Assembly (NCBI GenBank): GCA_012064415.1
Contig: SSNU01000117.1
Coordinates: 145,916 to 209,915, forward strand
Origin: Gyrodactylus bullatarudis
Taxonomy: Eukaryota; Platyhelminthes; Monogenea; Gyrodactylidea; Gyrodactylidae
Direction of reading: 5' to 3'
Length of the DNA: 64,000 bases
The position numbers and the translations under genes were made by a program. The notes under the pieces are model-generated. The model made no database searches and was not told the origin of the DNA. It worked only from the letters and a program-made list of their open reading frames with translations. Shown one piece after another: positions 27,901 through 42,900 of this stretch. Within the stretch, counting starts at the first letter, position 1. Each line of letters opens with the position of its first letter.

Positions 27901-30900
27901 AGAATCTTCCACATTATTCTTGTATTCGTCCAAGCATTTTCCGAAGACTCATAATCAAAAGTGTGTTCTAAATTTATCAGCATTACCAAAAAGAACTAAC
28001 TTTGACCTCTAGGCAACCATCTTGGAGCCCGACTTTTGCCTATAATGTTCGATTCTTTCACTGATTTTAGAGTGATTCCGTGAAGCATAATTAAAGATTT
28101 CCTTACCAACTGTTTGAATACTTCTCACAGGGGCCTCTTAAAGACTCCAAGAATAAAATAGACTTCAATGAGTTCCCCCGTCATTAAAAAAAAACAAGGC
28201 AGATTTTAGTCGGGAAAGGGTAGAGATTTTAAGGTGGGGTATGCAGGATTTTATCACTCTAGAAGTAAAAATATGTGTAAACATGAAAAAATAGAAGAAG
28301 CCTGTGGATGCGTTTTATTCCTTAGGGTAGCCTTTTCCTATGTTATAACATTACATAATTATAAAATACACGTAGACTTACGAATTAACAATGTAAACAA
28401 ATGACCAAAGGTCATGAGTCTAATTTTAAAAGGGTTATTCACCAAGTTAGTATCAATTTTTACATTATTTTCACCAATACAATAGTATAATAGACCGGTA
28501 TTATTTTCCAAATTAGTATCATATTGTAAAAATTTTCTATTATAGTATCAATACTTGAAAATATTTCAAAAACAGTATAATATACCAATATATATTTCCA
28601 GAATTAGTATTAGCTTGAGGAAATATGATACTACTTTGGAAAATAATACCGGTCTATTATACTATTGGGGAAAATAATGAAAAAATTGATACTAACTTGG
28701 TGAATAACCCTTTTTTAAAGACACTCAGGAAAATTTTATACCTTAAAATTAATTCAACTGTATTAGACTTGGACAAGATTTTCCAAATTTAGATTTCTAA
28801 ATCATTCCACCAAATTTCGCATCAAAATCTTTTTATGCTTCAGGATTGAGATGAACAGAATTTGAAAAAAAAATTTTTTAATTAAAAATGCTTTTGAGTG
28901 ACCATTTTTAACAATTCAAAAAACAATTTAAATCAATCCTGCAACAAGTAATGTTAAATTATGTAAATTAAATACACAAAAATTTTAAAAATTTCCCAAA
29001 AAGAGCGAATTTAGGTGGACTTTTCATCTCGATGGGTGGATCTAGTAATTTTGGAAATTTTCTTTCAAGTCCAATATTTTTTAGTGTTTTTACATCTTCT
29101 CATGCTCGATCAGGATTCTAATATTCTTCAAATTTAGTTATTTCATTGAAAATTGTTAATCCTCACTATAGGCAAAGTGTAAGAGGTGTTTTTTGATATT
29201 TTGAAAAGATTGTTTTTTGTTTATTACCTCAACTAACAGACAGTCGAATTATTTTTAACTACCAGTTTCATGATCAGAATTTCATATCTAGAATAAAATA
29301 CTTTGACCCAACCCCAACTCTTGTTTTTTTGTATATCATTCATTCTATAAAAATTCACGATCAGATTCAATTTAGAGAAATCGTTTTGTATATTTCCTAC
29401 CACAGTTAATTACACACACCATGGCTCGCTGGATGAATTATTTTCATACCAAATTTATATTTATACCTCTCTGCTCCTCGTCAGGTTGACCAATATGCAA
29501 GAAAACCAACAACCAATAGAATTTGAGTATTTTCCTAATCAATTTTTCTTCCACTTCTCACCAACTTTAGGCTATGAACATACCACATTTTTATGTAAAA
29601 ATAAATTAATTTATTCATTAAAATCAAAAATATCATCAATTTTTTGAATTGACTACTATTTCGATTCTTCTTTTTTCTTCTTGAAAATATATTTTTCTGA
29701 TAATTTTTTTTAATTAACTAAAAGCAATATTTTCCCCTAGCATTAGAAGGATGACGGGGATATCGTTTACGTCAAATCAGATAGATGATAAATTGAAGAT
29801 AGTATAGATATACCAAGTGGAGTGTTGATTGTTCGGAGTAGACGAGAATTAGTTTAAAAACGAATGAAAAAATTAACTTTTATGATATACATTTATGATT
29901 TACAAATGAAATGTATTCATGTGAATTCGTAAACACATCCGAAAATCCACATGAAATCCTAATTGGTAGAGTATTGAAACACATAATGTACGTTTCCGAA
30001 AGTTTCATCAACACTACCCCCTTGATAAATTGATACTAGCTGATTCGAAACTGCAACGCAGTGTTTCCTTGAATTGGAAAAGATATATTTTTGTTGGAAA
30101 ATTTATTAGGAGACTTGAGAAACCATTTCAAGCGACCTATCGATATTTAGATAACCTTTTTCTGATGTACTGAAGAAATAACTAATAATTTATTGAAAAT
30201 AATATTTTACAAATTTTGAAAGAAACATAAAAGTAAAAGTTGAATGAATATAAGAATATAATGTGAGCTGAAAAAACACCAAAACTCTTCAATAAATAGC
30301 AACAGAGAAGAGAAAGGTCTGAAAGCTCATATACGCCAGGGTAATATTGAAGGTTCTAGGAGCAGTTTTTTTGAACACACATGTTTGGCTTAAATTGGTT
30401 GAATCACATCTGTAGAATTGAATTTCCTGAACAATTTTCTGAACTCTTTCTGCTAAAGCTTCAAAATTTTCGATCAAAAAGTGACCCTATTTCCGATACA
30501 TAAGTCTGATTTCCATTCAAAATTCTAAATTATTCACTAAATTTTTCATTTATGAGCCTATTCCAGTGTCCTGAAAATTAGCCACTATTTATTCAAGAGA
30601 AAACTTGAGCTCATAAAAATAAATTTGGTGTCAAGTCTGAATTTGAAATCCCCCATATTTTGCTCAAAAATGATAAAAGTGGACCTGACAATTATAGATA
30701 TCTATAATCTATAGAATTCAGAAGATCAATTATCAAATTCTAATTCAATGACCTCAAAGGTTTAAATTGAAAAGATAAAAAAATGAATTTCTAATCTTTC
30801 AATTTTGAAGAAAACTATAAAAATTAAACTTTCCTCCCTATAATGATCAATGTTTGAATCAAACAAATTCATCGCATTGTTTCATTAGTTCACTTTAAGC

Positions 30901-33900
30901 AAGCTGACATGAGAAACTATTCAAATTTAAAAAATCAATTTTTTTCTCCGGAAAGTCAGGAAAAAATTTACTTTTTGTATTCCACGATAAAGTGACTCCA
31001 TGAGTTTTCAGAATAAATTTTTGAATTTCGAATATGTCTCAAAGTTCCTCTTTTTCAACTTTTTAGCTCAAAAGGTTTATTGATTTACTTGACCCTCAAG
31101 AAAAGACTCTATTGATTTAAAAGTTTCAGTGTGACTGTGGTGCTTCGTATATAGGGCGTACTATTAGGAAGTTGTCAACAAGATCGCATGATCACCTCAA
31201 TTAAGATACCGCGGTAATCAGACATCTAAAACAGGAAAACCATGCTGCTTCAATTTCTAATTTTTCCATCTTACACAAAAACTCAGGGGATGACAGCACA
31301 GATGTCGAGGTGAAGGAGAAATTTTTTATCAACATGTATAAACCTAATTTGTGTGTTCAAAAGAATTTAATCTTCAACTACCATGGCCTATGTGTGAGCT
31401 TTTTCACCTTTTTCTCTTCACTGTTGCTATTTATTGAAGAGTTTTTGGTGTTTTTTTCAGCTTACATAATATTCTTATTTCCATTCATGACTCTTATAAT
31501 CTTCATCTTTTACTATTTCTTTGTAAATTGTAAATTATTAGTTTTCATTCAAACTTTAATTTTATCATTTTCAAAAAATCAATAGGTCTTCCAACTAAAT
31601 CTATTTTTTTCGTGAATTAGTAGCAATATTCATTTCTTAGAGGATTTGGAAGACGAGTGAATAATGAGTAATAAAGCTTTTATTTCACCGGTTCTCATCA
31701 TCTTTATACATACAGTAATGACTTTTCCTGATTTGAATTTTTACCCTTGGCTGTAATTTTTACTGGGCAAGTACAATTTCAAGACTAATTGCAGATTGAT
31801 TTTTTTCAATTTGGAAACAAAATCCGATAAATGAAAAGGGTTACTTAGATCTTCATAAAAAAACTCCGAGAAAATCAATTCAAATTTAATTTATTTCATC
31901 TTGTCATGGAAGAAACAAAAGAATTCAGTCTACTCTATACCTACTTGTGTATATTGATTTGAATTTTGAAATGTCAGAAATTTTCTCTACAAAGCGGTAT
32001 TGAATTCGATTGATTTCAAAATAAAATCCTTACTTTGAATTCGCAGTTTTTGTATTGACACAAGATTCTTAAGATTCGCCTTTATGCCTATGAAAAAGCG
32101 AAATACATTTTCCTGCATTGATTATAATCAAAATGAACCAATCAGAATCGAGAAAAAATTAATCGAGAAAAATTAAATGAAATCACTAATGAAAAAACCT
32201 TGAATAACTTCTGAACTAGAAAAGATAAATGGTCATGCGAGGTATCATTGTATAGAGGAATAAATTTTACATTCTTTCATCTATTGAAATGTGAGATTTT
32301 CTCAAGATAAAATAGCCTGTTGAAGGGTTAAAACAAAAAAGTGCATGGCATTTTTCGCTAAATTTTCATCATTTTTCAACTTTAAGACGAATTTTGAGGA
32401 TGATCCATTCCAAAAGCACGTTTGAACTTATGAGCATCTTATAGAAAATTTACGCTCTTTCAAATGATATCGAATTTTACTCTGAAAAGTTGAAAAATTG
32501 GTTTATTCAAGTCCCGATTATGAAAATTGTGCAAAAACTGAGCAACTTAGAAAGTTTTTGGAAGCAGATTCGGAATCTGCGTAACATTATACACAATAAT
32601 CAGTTTGTCACGAAAATTTATCGCATCCCCCCAACCACCCGTGTTATTTACAGCTTTCAAAAGTTCGAAAAATTATTGCTTTTTTGACTTTCAACACGCT
32701 TGGATAGGAAAATCATTCAATCTATTTACAACACCCCTAGGACTTTCTCAGAACCTACTAGGGTTACATATCATTACAAGTTCTGTGGTTAAAAGAAGCT
32801 CATTTTCTAAAATTATCACTTTTAATTAATTTTTTTATCTTCATTCGTATATAGTGGCACATTTTTGAGAAAGGTAAAACATAATTAACGATTGAATTTG
32901 ATTGGTCGAGACCTTTTCATAAACCTTAACTGTAATTAATTTACTCAAATTAATATTAATAAAGGATCTAATTTATTCATCATTCTTCCCGCTGGGAATT
33001 GAAAGGCTATCTTATTTATTTTTAATTAATTTATTTTTTGATAATCTGTCCATTTTTTGTCATTACTAGGACCAGTAAAAGTCTTATTAAAACTCAGAAA
33101 AATTTATCCACTTAGCTCACCCAAGATTTTTGGCGCTGTATAAGAGGAATAAAACGTTATTTTTCAGGATTACCACTTATAGAGAAGGCAAAAATCTACT
33201 TCACATTTTCCAATCTAATTTTATCACTGAAAATTAATAAATTAGAATGATCGATTGAGGGTTCTCTCAACAAGAGAATATCTGTAGAATCATCTAGGAG
33301 GGACTGATTAAATTAAGACTCATGTTATAAATTTGACAAATCTATCTTTACTTGCATAATAATAATGTTAACGTTACATTCTTAACTTTCAATATTTAAG
33401 GAACTAAATGAATGATACCCCACCACCTTCTTGTGTGGTACATTGTAACAATTAATTTATCCTGTTTCCCATTAACTTTTTCCAGCTCATCATTTCTTTT
33501 ACGTTCCTCTTTTTACGAGAGTGAAAGACAGCTTCGGGGAAGGAATGTTTCTTCTTCTCTTTCCTCCTAGTTTTCAAAAACTGTAATCATAACTATGAAC
33601 AACTCTAGGAATTTTACAAAGTAATAATAATATCGAAAAAAGATTGATTTACAATTAAGATTATTCAGTTCATCACTTGAAAGTACAGAGTTTATCATTG
33701 TTCCCAATGTCATCAGAGTTATTTCCTATCCGAATGATATTGGGTTATTGAATTTCATTCATTCTTTTACATTTGAATAAATCTCGAGTTACTAGGGGAT
33801 AAGATCGAAAAGTATAAATGAGATAATTATTCTCCCGAGTGGTAGGGGGGAGGTAGCCAGTAGAGATAGTTTTTTTGGGTTATCGATTTCTAGCCTGAAT

Positions 33901-36900
33901 CAGAATCTGAATGGGCTCTTCCCGAGAAATCAAATGATGTATAAAGCTAGGAATAGAAACAATGATTTCTCGAAATTCTTTATCAATCAATACAAACCCA
34001 ATCTATGTGTTCAGAAAAACTATTCCTATAATCTTCAACTACCTTGGCCTATGTGAGCTTTTTCACTTTTCTCTCCACTGTTGCTATTTAATGGAGAGTT
34101 TTGGTGTTTTTTTTCAGCTTGCATTTATTCTTAATTCTTAAACTTTTACTATTTCTTTCATAATTTGTAAATTATTATTTTCATTCAATTATTTAACTCT
34201 TATCATTTTTAAAGTGATACCACTGATGATCCTTTTTCTTCTATTTTAATATGATTTTAAGTGGATTTTCGGACGTATTTGAGAATTTACGTGAATTATT
34301 TAATCAGAAAAACTCGAAAACATAGTTTTATAGAAAAATGTGCATAAATTTTTATTATCTTCAAAAGTTTTGACTTTCTCTACCAGATATGCAATCTTGT
34401 TCTGTCTCAGAAACTAATCAGTATATAAACCCGAATATAATAACCGATAACATAACTGATCTTAAACAGGACCGGTCTTAACTTTAAGTAGATAATTTTC
34501 AAATTTTTTGCAAACCCTCAAGTTTTTCATTAATTCAATATAATTCCCGAGTAACTTATTTGAACTTTTACTACAAGAAACAGATCAATTACAAAGTTGT
34601 TTCAAAAGTAGTCAGCATTTTTTTCATATGATATAACAGCAGAAATTCATTTCAAGAAGTATTCATGAAAGAAACCAGTTTTCTTATTGACAATTTCTAA
34701 AATTCTATCATTCAAAAGTTAGATTGGAATTATCAGATATTGATATCAGAGGGATAATTTATTCAGGGTCGAAGCTTGCCGGAGGCTCGTCCATCGACTC
34801 ACATCGAATGATTTCCAATCGTAATGACAGATGAAAAATGAATGAAGGATCAGGGCTAAGTAACTGGATCTCACTATATCGAATCGCTTCGAGCTATGGA
34901 AGTCAAGCAATACCCAAAATTTTCTCGGGATACATTCTTAAAAGTGCTTAAAAGTGACTCGAAACCCCCAGTTTTTGGCAACGGGTGGCAGAATTGTATA
35001 GTTCATGATGAATTTTACAAAATTTTGCTTAATACTTTTGAAACAACAATAAGGTTACTATTCTTTTCATTGTAAATCTATTTCTTTTAGTATCAGATTT
35101 TTGTATAATTTTAATTTTTGGATCATTAACTTTGTTGCTTATTATTGAAAGCTCTTGAATACATTCATTGATTCTCGAGTAATAATTATTATAATTTGAG
35201 ATGATATTCAAGATACAATAAAAATACCTAAGGGAATATAGAATAGGATTCAGAATAAAATATATCCTACCAGGTAACAATTGTACAATGTATTTTGAGA
35301 ACAATTCGAGAAAAGATCTTTATTTGCGAAAGAATCTACCATCCTGTTCTACTTCATTTAGTCCTTGAGTTATTAAAAAGAAAATTAACAAAATAGGGTT
35401 GATTTCAAAAATATTTCACCCCAAATATTTTTTTTAAATAATAAGAAATAATTTAATTTAATGATTTATCTACCCTTTTTTCAGCGCTTGATATTTTACG
35501 GCTTTTGCACGGTCTTCCGTATTTTTTATTTACTCTGTAACCTTCAAGTTCCGACTCCATTAGATTTTTGTATGGGGCATACTTTTTAAAAGCAACTTCT
35601 GACTTTTTAGCCACGGCATACAGATGTTAATGTTCTTTAATTTTTGCAAACTACAAGGACATTGGAGTTTGGTGATGTTAACAACTCTTCTTATTTCACT
35701 ATTTCGATCTTGAGAAACAAGAAATAAATCTTCTTTGAGGATAGCAAAAATTAGTAAGAACCTAGATTCGCGTAAGGTTTTTTCCATCAAAGGTTCTATA
35801 TAAGGAGAAAGTTCACTTTCAATCTTTCTGAAACTTATGAAGGTTACATAAGGAATTTGAATCATTCAAGTTACACCATTCAATGTGAGGGGAATTTTGA
35901 AATTAGATTAATTGATTCGAAATAAAAAGTTGATTTTTGGAATTAACCCTAACAAAAATTAGGCTATTTTTGTGAAATGCGCAAATCGTTTTTTGCAACA
36001 TTTGAGCTCAAAATTTTTGTAGATAGAATACTGATCACTGATCAAGATAATGTTGGTCATGATGATAGTTTCGATAAAATCATAGATTTCCAAATTTATA
36101 TCAATTTGCTTTGGTTGCTTAACCACGTTTTTTTGTGTCTTATTACTAGGGCAACCAAATGCCTTTTTTGTTTATAGATTAATACAGATTTAATAATTCT
36201 GCCAACTTTAAAATCATCATGATATTCTGCATTTACTGGTTCTACTAACTATAGTTGAAAACGAGGACTTTCAAAGCTTAATTTTATCAGAAATCAAAAA
36301 CAGTAGCTAAAAATTGAAAATTGTATATCGTAATAGTTTTTTTTAATATATCGTTTTGATATGTTATGTTGGCACGAAAATTATCGTATGTTACAAAACT
36401 GCTTTACAAAACGAATTTTCACTCCCTACTCGAACCCTCTCGAATGAATCAAAAATCATTTTTCATTTAGTATTTAAAATTCAACATTGTAACTCGTAAA
36501 GAACACCCCTATTTTGGTCTCTCACTTGGAAAAAACAACCTCTCAATTTCGTCTGCAAAAGGTATAGTTCATTCAATTTAAACGAAAATTTTTATTTACG
36601 ATTTTCCATTAAAAAACTGCCCTTTTCTGGTTTCCCTGCTTATTATTAACCCTTCGTGTCCCAAATTATTTTTTTTCATCACACATATGAGAAAATTTGC
36701 TACCTAACCAAAATAACTACGCTGATTCCGAATCTGAATTCCATTTTGTAAGCCGACTTATCATTTCAAAGATAATAGAGGTTAAAATTGGCATTTTTTA
36801 TCTTCTATATCGAGCAGGTGATTGCATATTTGAAATCTACGACTATTGTTTTAGAAAGTTATTTTATTTTTTTATAAGACCTCAGCAAATAGGTTTTCAA

Positions 36901-39900
36901 AAAAACGTTCTAAATATTTTTTGAATATTTGACAAAATTTTCAAAAAATCACCCTTCTTCAAATAACTATGGTGTGCATCAGTGAAAAGCTATCTTTATG
37001 AATTATACATAATTTTGTAGCTTGATAAATTTCCTTTCTAATGAGGGGTAAACAAAGTGTTTTAGGTAGAAAGAAAGAGTTGTGTTCCACTGGTGGAACA
37101 ATGGGACATGAAGGGTTAATACGTTATTTGAATGAAAACATCTTATATCTGCCATAGTTTCTAGTTATCACATGAATGATTCTTTCAAAACTATTCTTTT
37201 TCTAGAGTAATCATGACAAATATGCCAGGTTGATATTTATTTTGAAATAAGAACAATAATAATAGAATTGATAAAAATTAATTTTTTAGCCAGCTTTAGC
37301 TAAGATTCATTAATAAAAGGTAACTAATTAAAGAGATGAATATCGATCGAATATTACCTAGGCCGAATGTATCTTTATCTACGTTTCCGATCAGCTAGTC
37401 CTCTATTCACCACTGTAAATTCAATCAGTTATTTATTTAACAGGATTGATTTGTCTATTGTTAAGAATATTTTTGTAGACACTTGTATAGAACATGTAAA
37501 TATATAATGTTATTGATGGATAAAGTAATAACTAATGTATCACACTCAGGAAGCCCATATATACAAAGAAGAGTTATTCTGGATGAATTTGGGAATAATT
37601 TTAACAGAAAATCTCAATTTTCCATCAAGGTATCAACATTTTCTGAAGATATTTTGGTGATTGATTTAAAAGACACACTTTCGCTGAATTTCGAGTATTT
37701 CAATTGAGAATAGCTGTTAATCAATTTTGAAATTACCCAATGTAAGAGAGTAAAAATTAGAGTTGATTCTTAGGATCACGATTGGTCGAAGAAAAAAGTC
37801 TGACTTTTCAACTTTTCCCTGTCTTAATCTCATTCTGAAGATTATCGAAAACTAAGCATCTTTTCCCATAAGACCATACGCTTTCGAGTTTGTTCTGATA
37901 TACAAAATCTCAATTGAAAATGGCAGATTTCTTCAATGAATTTTACTACGAGAAAGGACAAAATTAAGATTTTTGAATTGGTTTTGCAACATTTTGAATA
38001 AAAATAGGGCTTATAGTAAAAATTGAGTCTTTTTTCGCATGTTGAAAGAAAGTCCCAGGAAATTAGGATGAAATTTTGATGATTTTAGAGAAAGTGGGAT
38101 TTTTGTATATCAGAACATTTTAATTTTCAAAAATGTGTTTTTTCACGATTAAAACATCAATCTTTGATTATGGCAAAGAAAACTGTTCGGGGAAAATAAA
38201 ATTTTGTAATACCCTAATGTAGATCATAGATATGCGAGTCATAAAGGTTTTCTTCTTATTCGACATGACTAAAGAAGCTTATCATTGAATAGTAGGGAAG
38301 GATTTTTGATCATTTTGAAAAAGATTAAAAACATTTCTTTGAGTCCATTATTTTCGTATTTGATTGAAGTAATAAATTGACAGAAATTTTGATGCATAAA
38401 TTATGATATCTACACTTGCACTTCAAAATACTAAAATCCCCATTTCCAGTACAGTAAAGTTTGAGTTGACGACAGTAGTCAAGGTAATCTTGCTATTATT
38501 ATTCTTTATCTATGTCGAAAAGTCTTCTCAATACACTATGATCTAAAGACATCTGTACACTTAAATAAATACATAAGACTTATTGATTAATTAACATCTT
38601 CTTTCTTTTTTTCAGTCATTAGAGGCAAAAGAGTCCAAGAAAAACTCGGATATTATAGCCATGGAGGACCAGGTTGAAACAGAAGTTAAAGAAGAACTCA
38701 TTTATCCCAGTGCAGAAGAGCTTGTCGCAACAGCCATGGCAGCGTGTACTCTGAATCGTAAAGGAAATTGCCTTACCTCGTTGTACGTTTCTACAATAAC
38801 ATCAATCAATAAATTTTAGCATTTATAAAAATAGTGCTCATTTCGTAAAAATCATTTTCGTACTGACTTTTCTATGAGTTCTAAGCATTATTGTGTTAGA
38901 AAATTCTAAATTTTTCAAATCTCCGCTCAATTTTCAATGAATTTTTACTACGAAATCACTAAAATTCGGAATATCTTGGCCATTCAATAAGTTTCTTAAT
39001 TTTTATCTTAGAAAATAGTAGTCTTGTCATCAAAAGGGGCCTCATGGTTAATTTCGTTATTTTATCATGTCCGTGGGATATTGTGGGAAAAATGGTCAAC
39101 GACATAATGGAGAATGACTTTCACGCTTTTAAATTATGCAAAACATGATGTGAGTAATCTGAGTTGTTCGGAGAAAACACTCGACAAATTTTTGAAATGT
39201 TTTTGGATTTAAAAATGTTAAAATCAATCTGGAATCGACATTGGGTAAAATAGAATATCCTCGTGCGGCTGTCTAGATCGTACTGTCTAGCGGTACTGGG
39301 TGCAAATTTAGAGTAGATGACAGCAGGAGATCCTTGCATTCATTGAAAACCGGATGGCGATTCAAAACATTTGGAATCTTTAAGAGCATTCTCGAGATCT
39401 GCATTAATTAAATACAAAAACAATGCTTAGAGTTGATAGTTTCATCCGAAATTTTTTTCCAGCCATTAATCAAAAAACTTCGATCATCTAAATTTCATAA
39501 ATTCTCAAATTTTGATGGAAAATTCAAAAACACGTTAGAGTAAACAAAAATATTAAAAAGAGTTTAAAAACATGAATATTTAAAATAGGAAATATGTCCA
39601 TAATTAGATTAAAAATGAAAAATTAGATTCCAATGTAGATTACTTGAACTCATATCTTTGGAAATTAAAGAGTCCTAGGGACTCAACTTCCAAAGGTTCA
39701 AAATATTCATTCTTTAATATTTTAATTCCCTGGATTTGACTCAAATTATTTGAAAATTCATTTTGGAATAAATTCAAGATAATTCTAATTGTTCACAACG
39801 CCTTCATGTCAAAAACAGTAAGCACCGGATGTATCTCCCGGGATGTACTCATAAAATTAATTTCTCTTTTAAGCGTTCTCCCCTAAAGACTATGACTAAG

Positions 39901-42900
39901 ATAGGAAATCTGAATTACTCTAAATAAATAATAATCGAAAATACAGATTTGATAGCGATCAGTGGGGTCGCAAAATAACCATTAGATTTACAAATATCTA
40001 CCAAACAGGTGGTTGCGATAGACTGATCCTTGTGCAAAATTTTCCTTAGACTCCGAATCTACTCTTGAAAATTTTATGAGTCACTCAATTTTAGCGTAAT
40101 ACGCAAAAAACAAAACATTTTCATAAATGGGACTTGAATAAACCTATTTTTTGACTTTTCCTATAAGTTTGAATGTGTCATTGGCAATGAGCATTTCCAT
40201 CTTTATTTCATGTCATTATTTTAGTCATTAACGGTAACTTTTCAAATTTAAAATAGGCATTTAAAAGAGGTCAAAGCACTAAGGCTTTTTCACTTTTTTG
40301 ACCTCAGTTCTATGTCGACAAACTCAAGAGCTAAGATATTTTTTGATATAATCCAAAAATATAAGTAGGAAAGTTAATTTTGCAAAGCATTACGTCATAC
40401 GATATGATTCGCTTTCAACCAATCAGAATAGTTCTTCTAGATTTTACTCATTAAATGTTGCTTCCAGTAGTTTGGTTTGTAAGAATTCTTCGAAATCAAC
40501 CGTATCCCTAATGACTTACGTTTGTATTTTTTGAATTTCTTATTAAAACGAGGTAAATATCATTGGTAAATTGGCTGTAGAAATTAAAATCTCTCCCACT
40601 ACTGTATAACTGTAATTAATTTACTCAAATTAATATTAATAAAGGATCTAATTTATTCATCATTCTTCCCGCTGGGAATTGAAAGGCTATCTTATTTATT
40701 TTTAATTAATTTATTTTTTGATAATCTGTCCATTTTTTGTCATTACTAGGACCAGTAAAAGTCTTATTAAAACTCAGAAAAATTGCACTTAATTTTTCGA
40801 ATGAATCTTAGACCTTTATAAATTTAATTCGAAATCATTCTGGTAACAGCTCAATTGTGTAGATAAGGATGTAAAAGAGTTTTTGAATAATCTATTTTTG
40901 ATTTCACTGAATAAAATATTTATACAGTTATATAAGTCATATTTTGAATTGAGATAATTGTAAAATCTATTATAGACAGATAATTTTTAATGTCTTCTGT
41001 TAGGTGTGTAAACGTTGAGAGCATATTGAAGAAAAAGGATGCCGAAAAGTGAGGAGTAAGCGCTATATTTCAGGCATACTCATCAGCCTCTTACATGCCA
41101 AATATTTAGTAAAATACAAAGAAAAATATGATAAAATCTGATTGGCTCTCTTGTGTTGGTTGTGGGAGGGGAGTACATCAATGTGACATCATGTCAAACG
41201 GGGGTAGAGGTTATGTGTGAAAGGTGATATTTCCCACATGTTTGGCGTAAAGTTGCTAACTCAAAGGATGCACCTTCACAAGAAGCGGCAGTCAACTTTG
41301 CCAATCATTGGATTCAGAGTTTCATGGAGGAAGTTACGAAATATACTGCCAATAGGAACGCAGTCCTGATTTTTCTACTTTCCAAAATTAAAAACCAAGA
41401 CATAATGGATAGACTTATTAATTTCAGTGATGACGAAGCTATGAACCAGTCTAATAAGGTCTAAAAACTAAACAAAAACTTAAGATCTTTCCCTAACGTT
41501 GACCTGACCAGATTGATAATAGAACGCTTTACAGAAAATGTCTACAATTTCACAGATATTACACTAGATCATACCGAAAAAGAGCTTTTATCTTGGGGTC
41601 CTTCATTTTGTATTCCCTATGTGAAAAATGTCGCTTTAGAAACGAAACTCGGTATGGAATCATTATTTTCACAATTAAACAAAGGAATAGAATTAGAGGA
41701 AGAACCAGCGGAACGACTTCAATCATCGTTAACAGCTCTGTGTACGGAATATTTAAGCAAGAAAGTAGAATTGCCGTTTTTCCAAAAAAAGACATAGAGT
41801 AGCATTAGAAAGACTAAAACGTAGAAACGACACCATATTAATAAAGCTAGACAAAGGTACGGGTCTGGCATTGATAAAGAGAGAAGATTACAACAAAGGA
41901 ATGTTGAACATCTTAAATGATCATGACAAATTCATCAAGACCAGAACAAAATTACAGGATTACCAACCTATAATATTTGAAAAGAAAGTGAACAAGGTAC
42001 TTAAAGAGATGCAAACAAACAAAGTAATAGATGAGAACCTCTATGGGAGATTGAGATGTTCAAACAGCAATACCAATCGATTATATGGTCTCCCCAAAAT
42101 TCATAAAATGAACCTAAATGAGAGCATTCAGGAGATACCCTTCCGTCCGGTATTGGACCAAAGCTAGTCAGCTACACATAACTTAGCAAAATGGTTGGTG
42201 GAAATCTTGACACCAATGAAAGAAGAAGTCTGCAATTTTTCATTTAAAGGATTCATTTGATTTGGTTGATAAAGTAAAGGATAAGAATATAAGAGATCTC
42301 AAAATGGTTTCGTTTGATATTTCTTCATTATTTACAAATGTCTCGTTGGAGGAAACGATCAAATATATATGTGAATTTGTAAAAGCAAACAAGGAGAAAT
42401 TTCCTATATCGTTCTTGGCTTCGCAAACTATTGGAGCTATGCTGTAAAAACGTGGTATTTACATTCAACACACAAATTTATTTGCAAAAAGATGGAGTTG
42501 CAATGGGCTCACCCCTTGGACCCCTGTTGGCAGACTTATTTTTAGCCAAATTAGAAAACAGCACTCTGAAGCCAATCATTGAAAGTTGTGATAGATATTG
42601 GAGATACGTAGATGATACCCTAATTTTCATCCATAAGGATAGGGACGAAAATGTCAAAGTTTAATGTAACACATCAGAATTTGAACTTCACGATGGAAAA
42701 GGAGACAGACAATGGATTACCGTTTCTAGAAATTTATATGAACAGAATGGAGGATGGAGCCATTACTAGATCCATTCACAGGAAGAATACTTTCACAGGC
42801 AAATTGATGAATTTTAACTCTATGCACCGCCATCATACAAAAGAGGATTAGTGAAATCTTTATTCTCAAAAACTAAGAAACTAGCATCTGAACATCTGTG

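Noticed and set aside
30289..30477. 62-residue minus-strand frame with a helical look
   Set aside because: No recognised domain, start context or splice partner; not distinguishable from chance.
41559..41795. 78-residue minus-strand frame
   Set aside because: It is antisense to the PLE N-terminal coding region.
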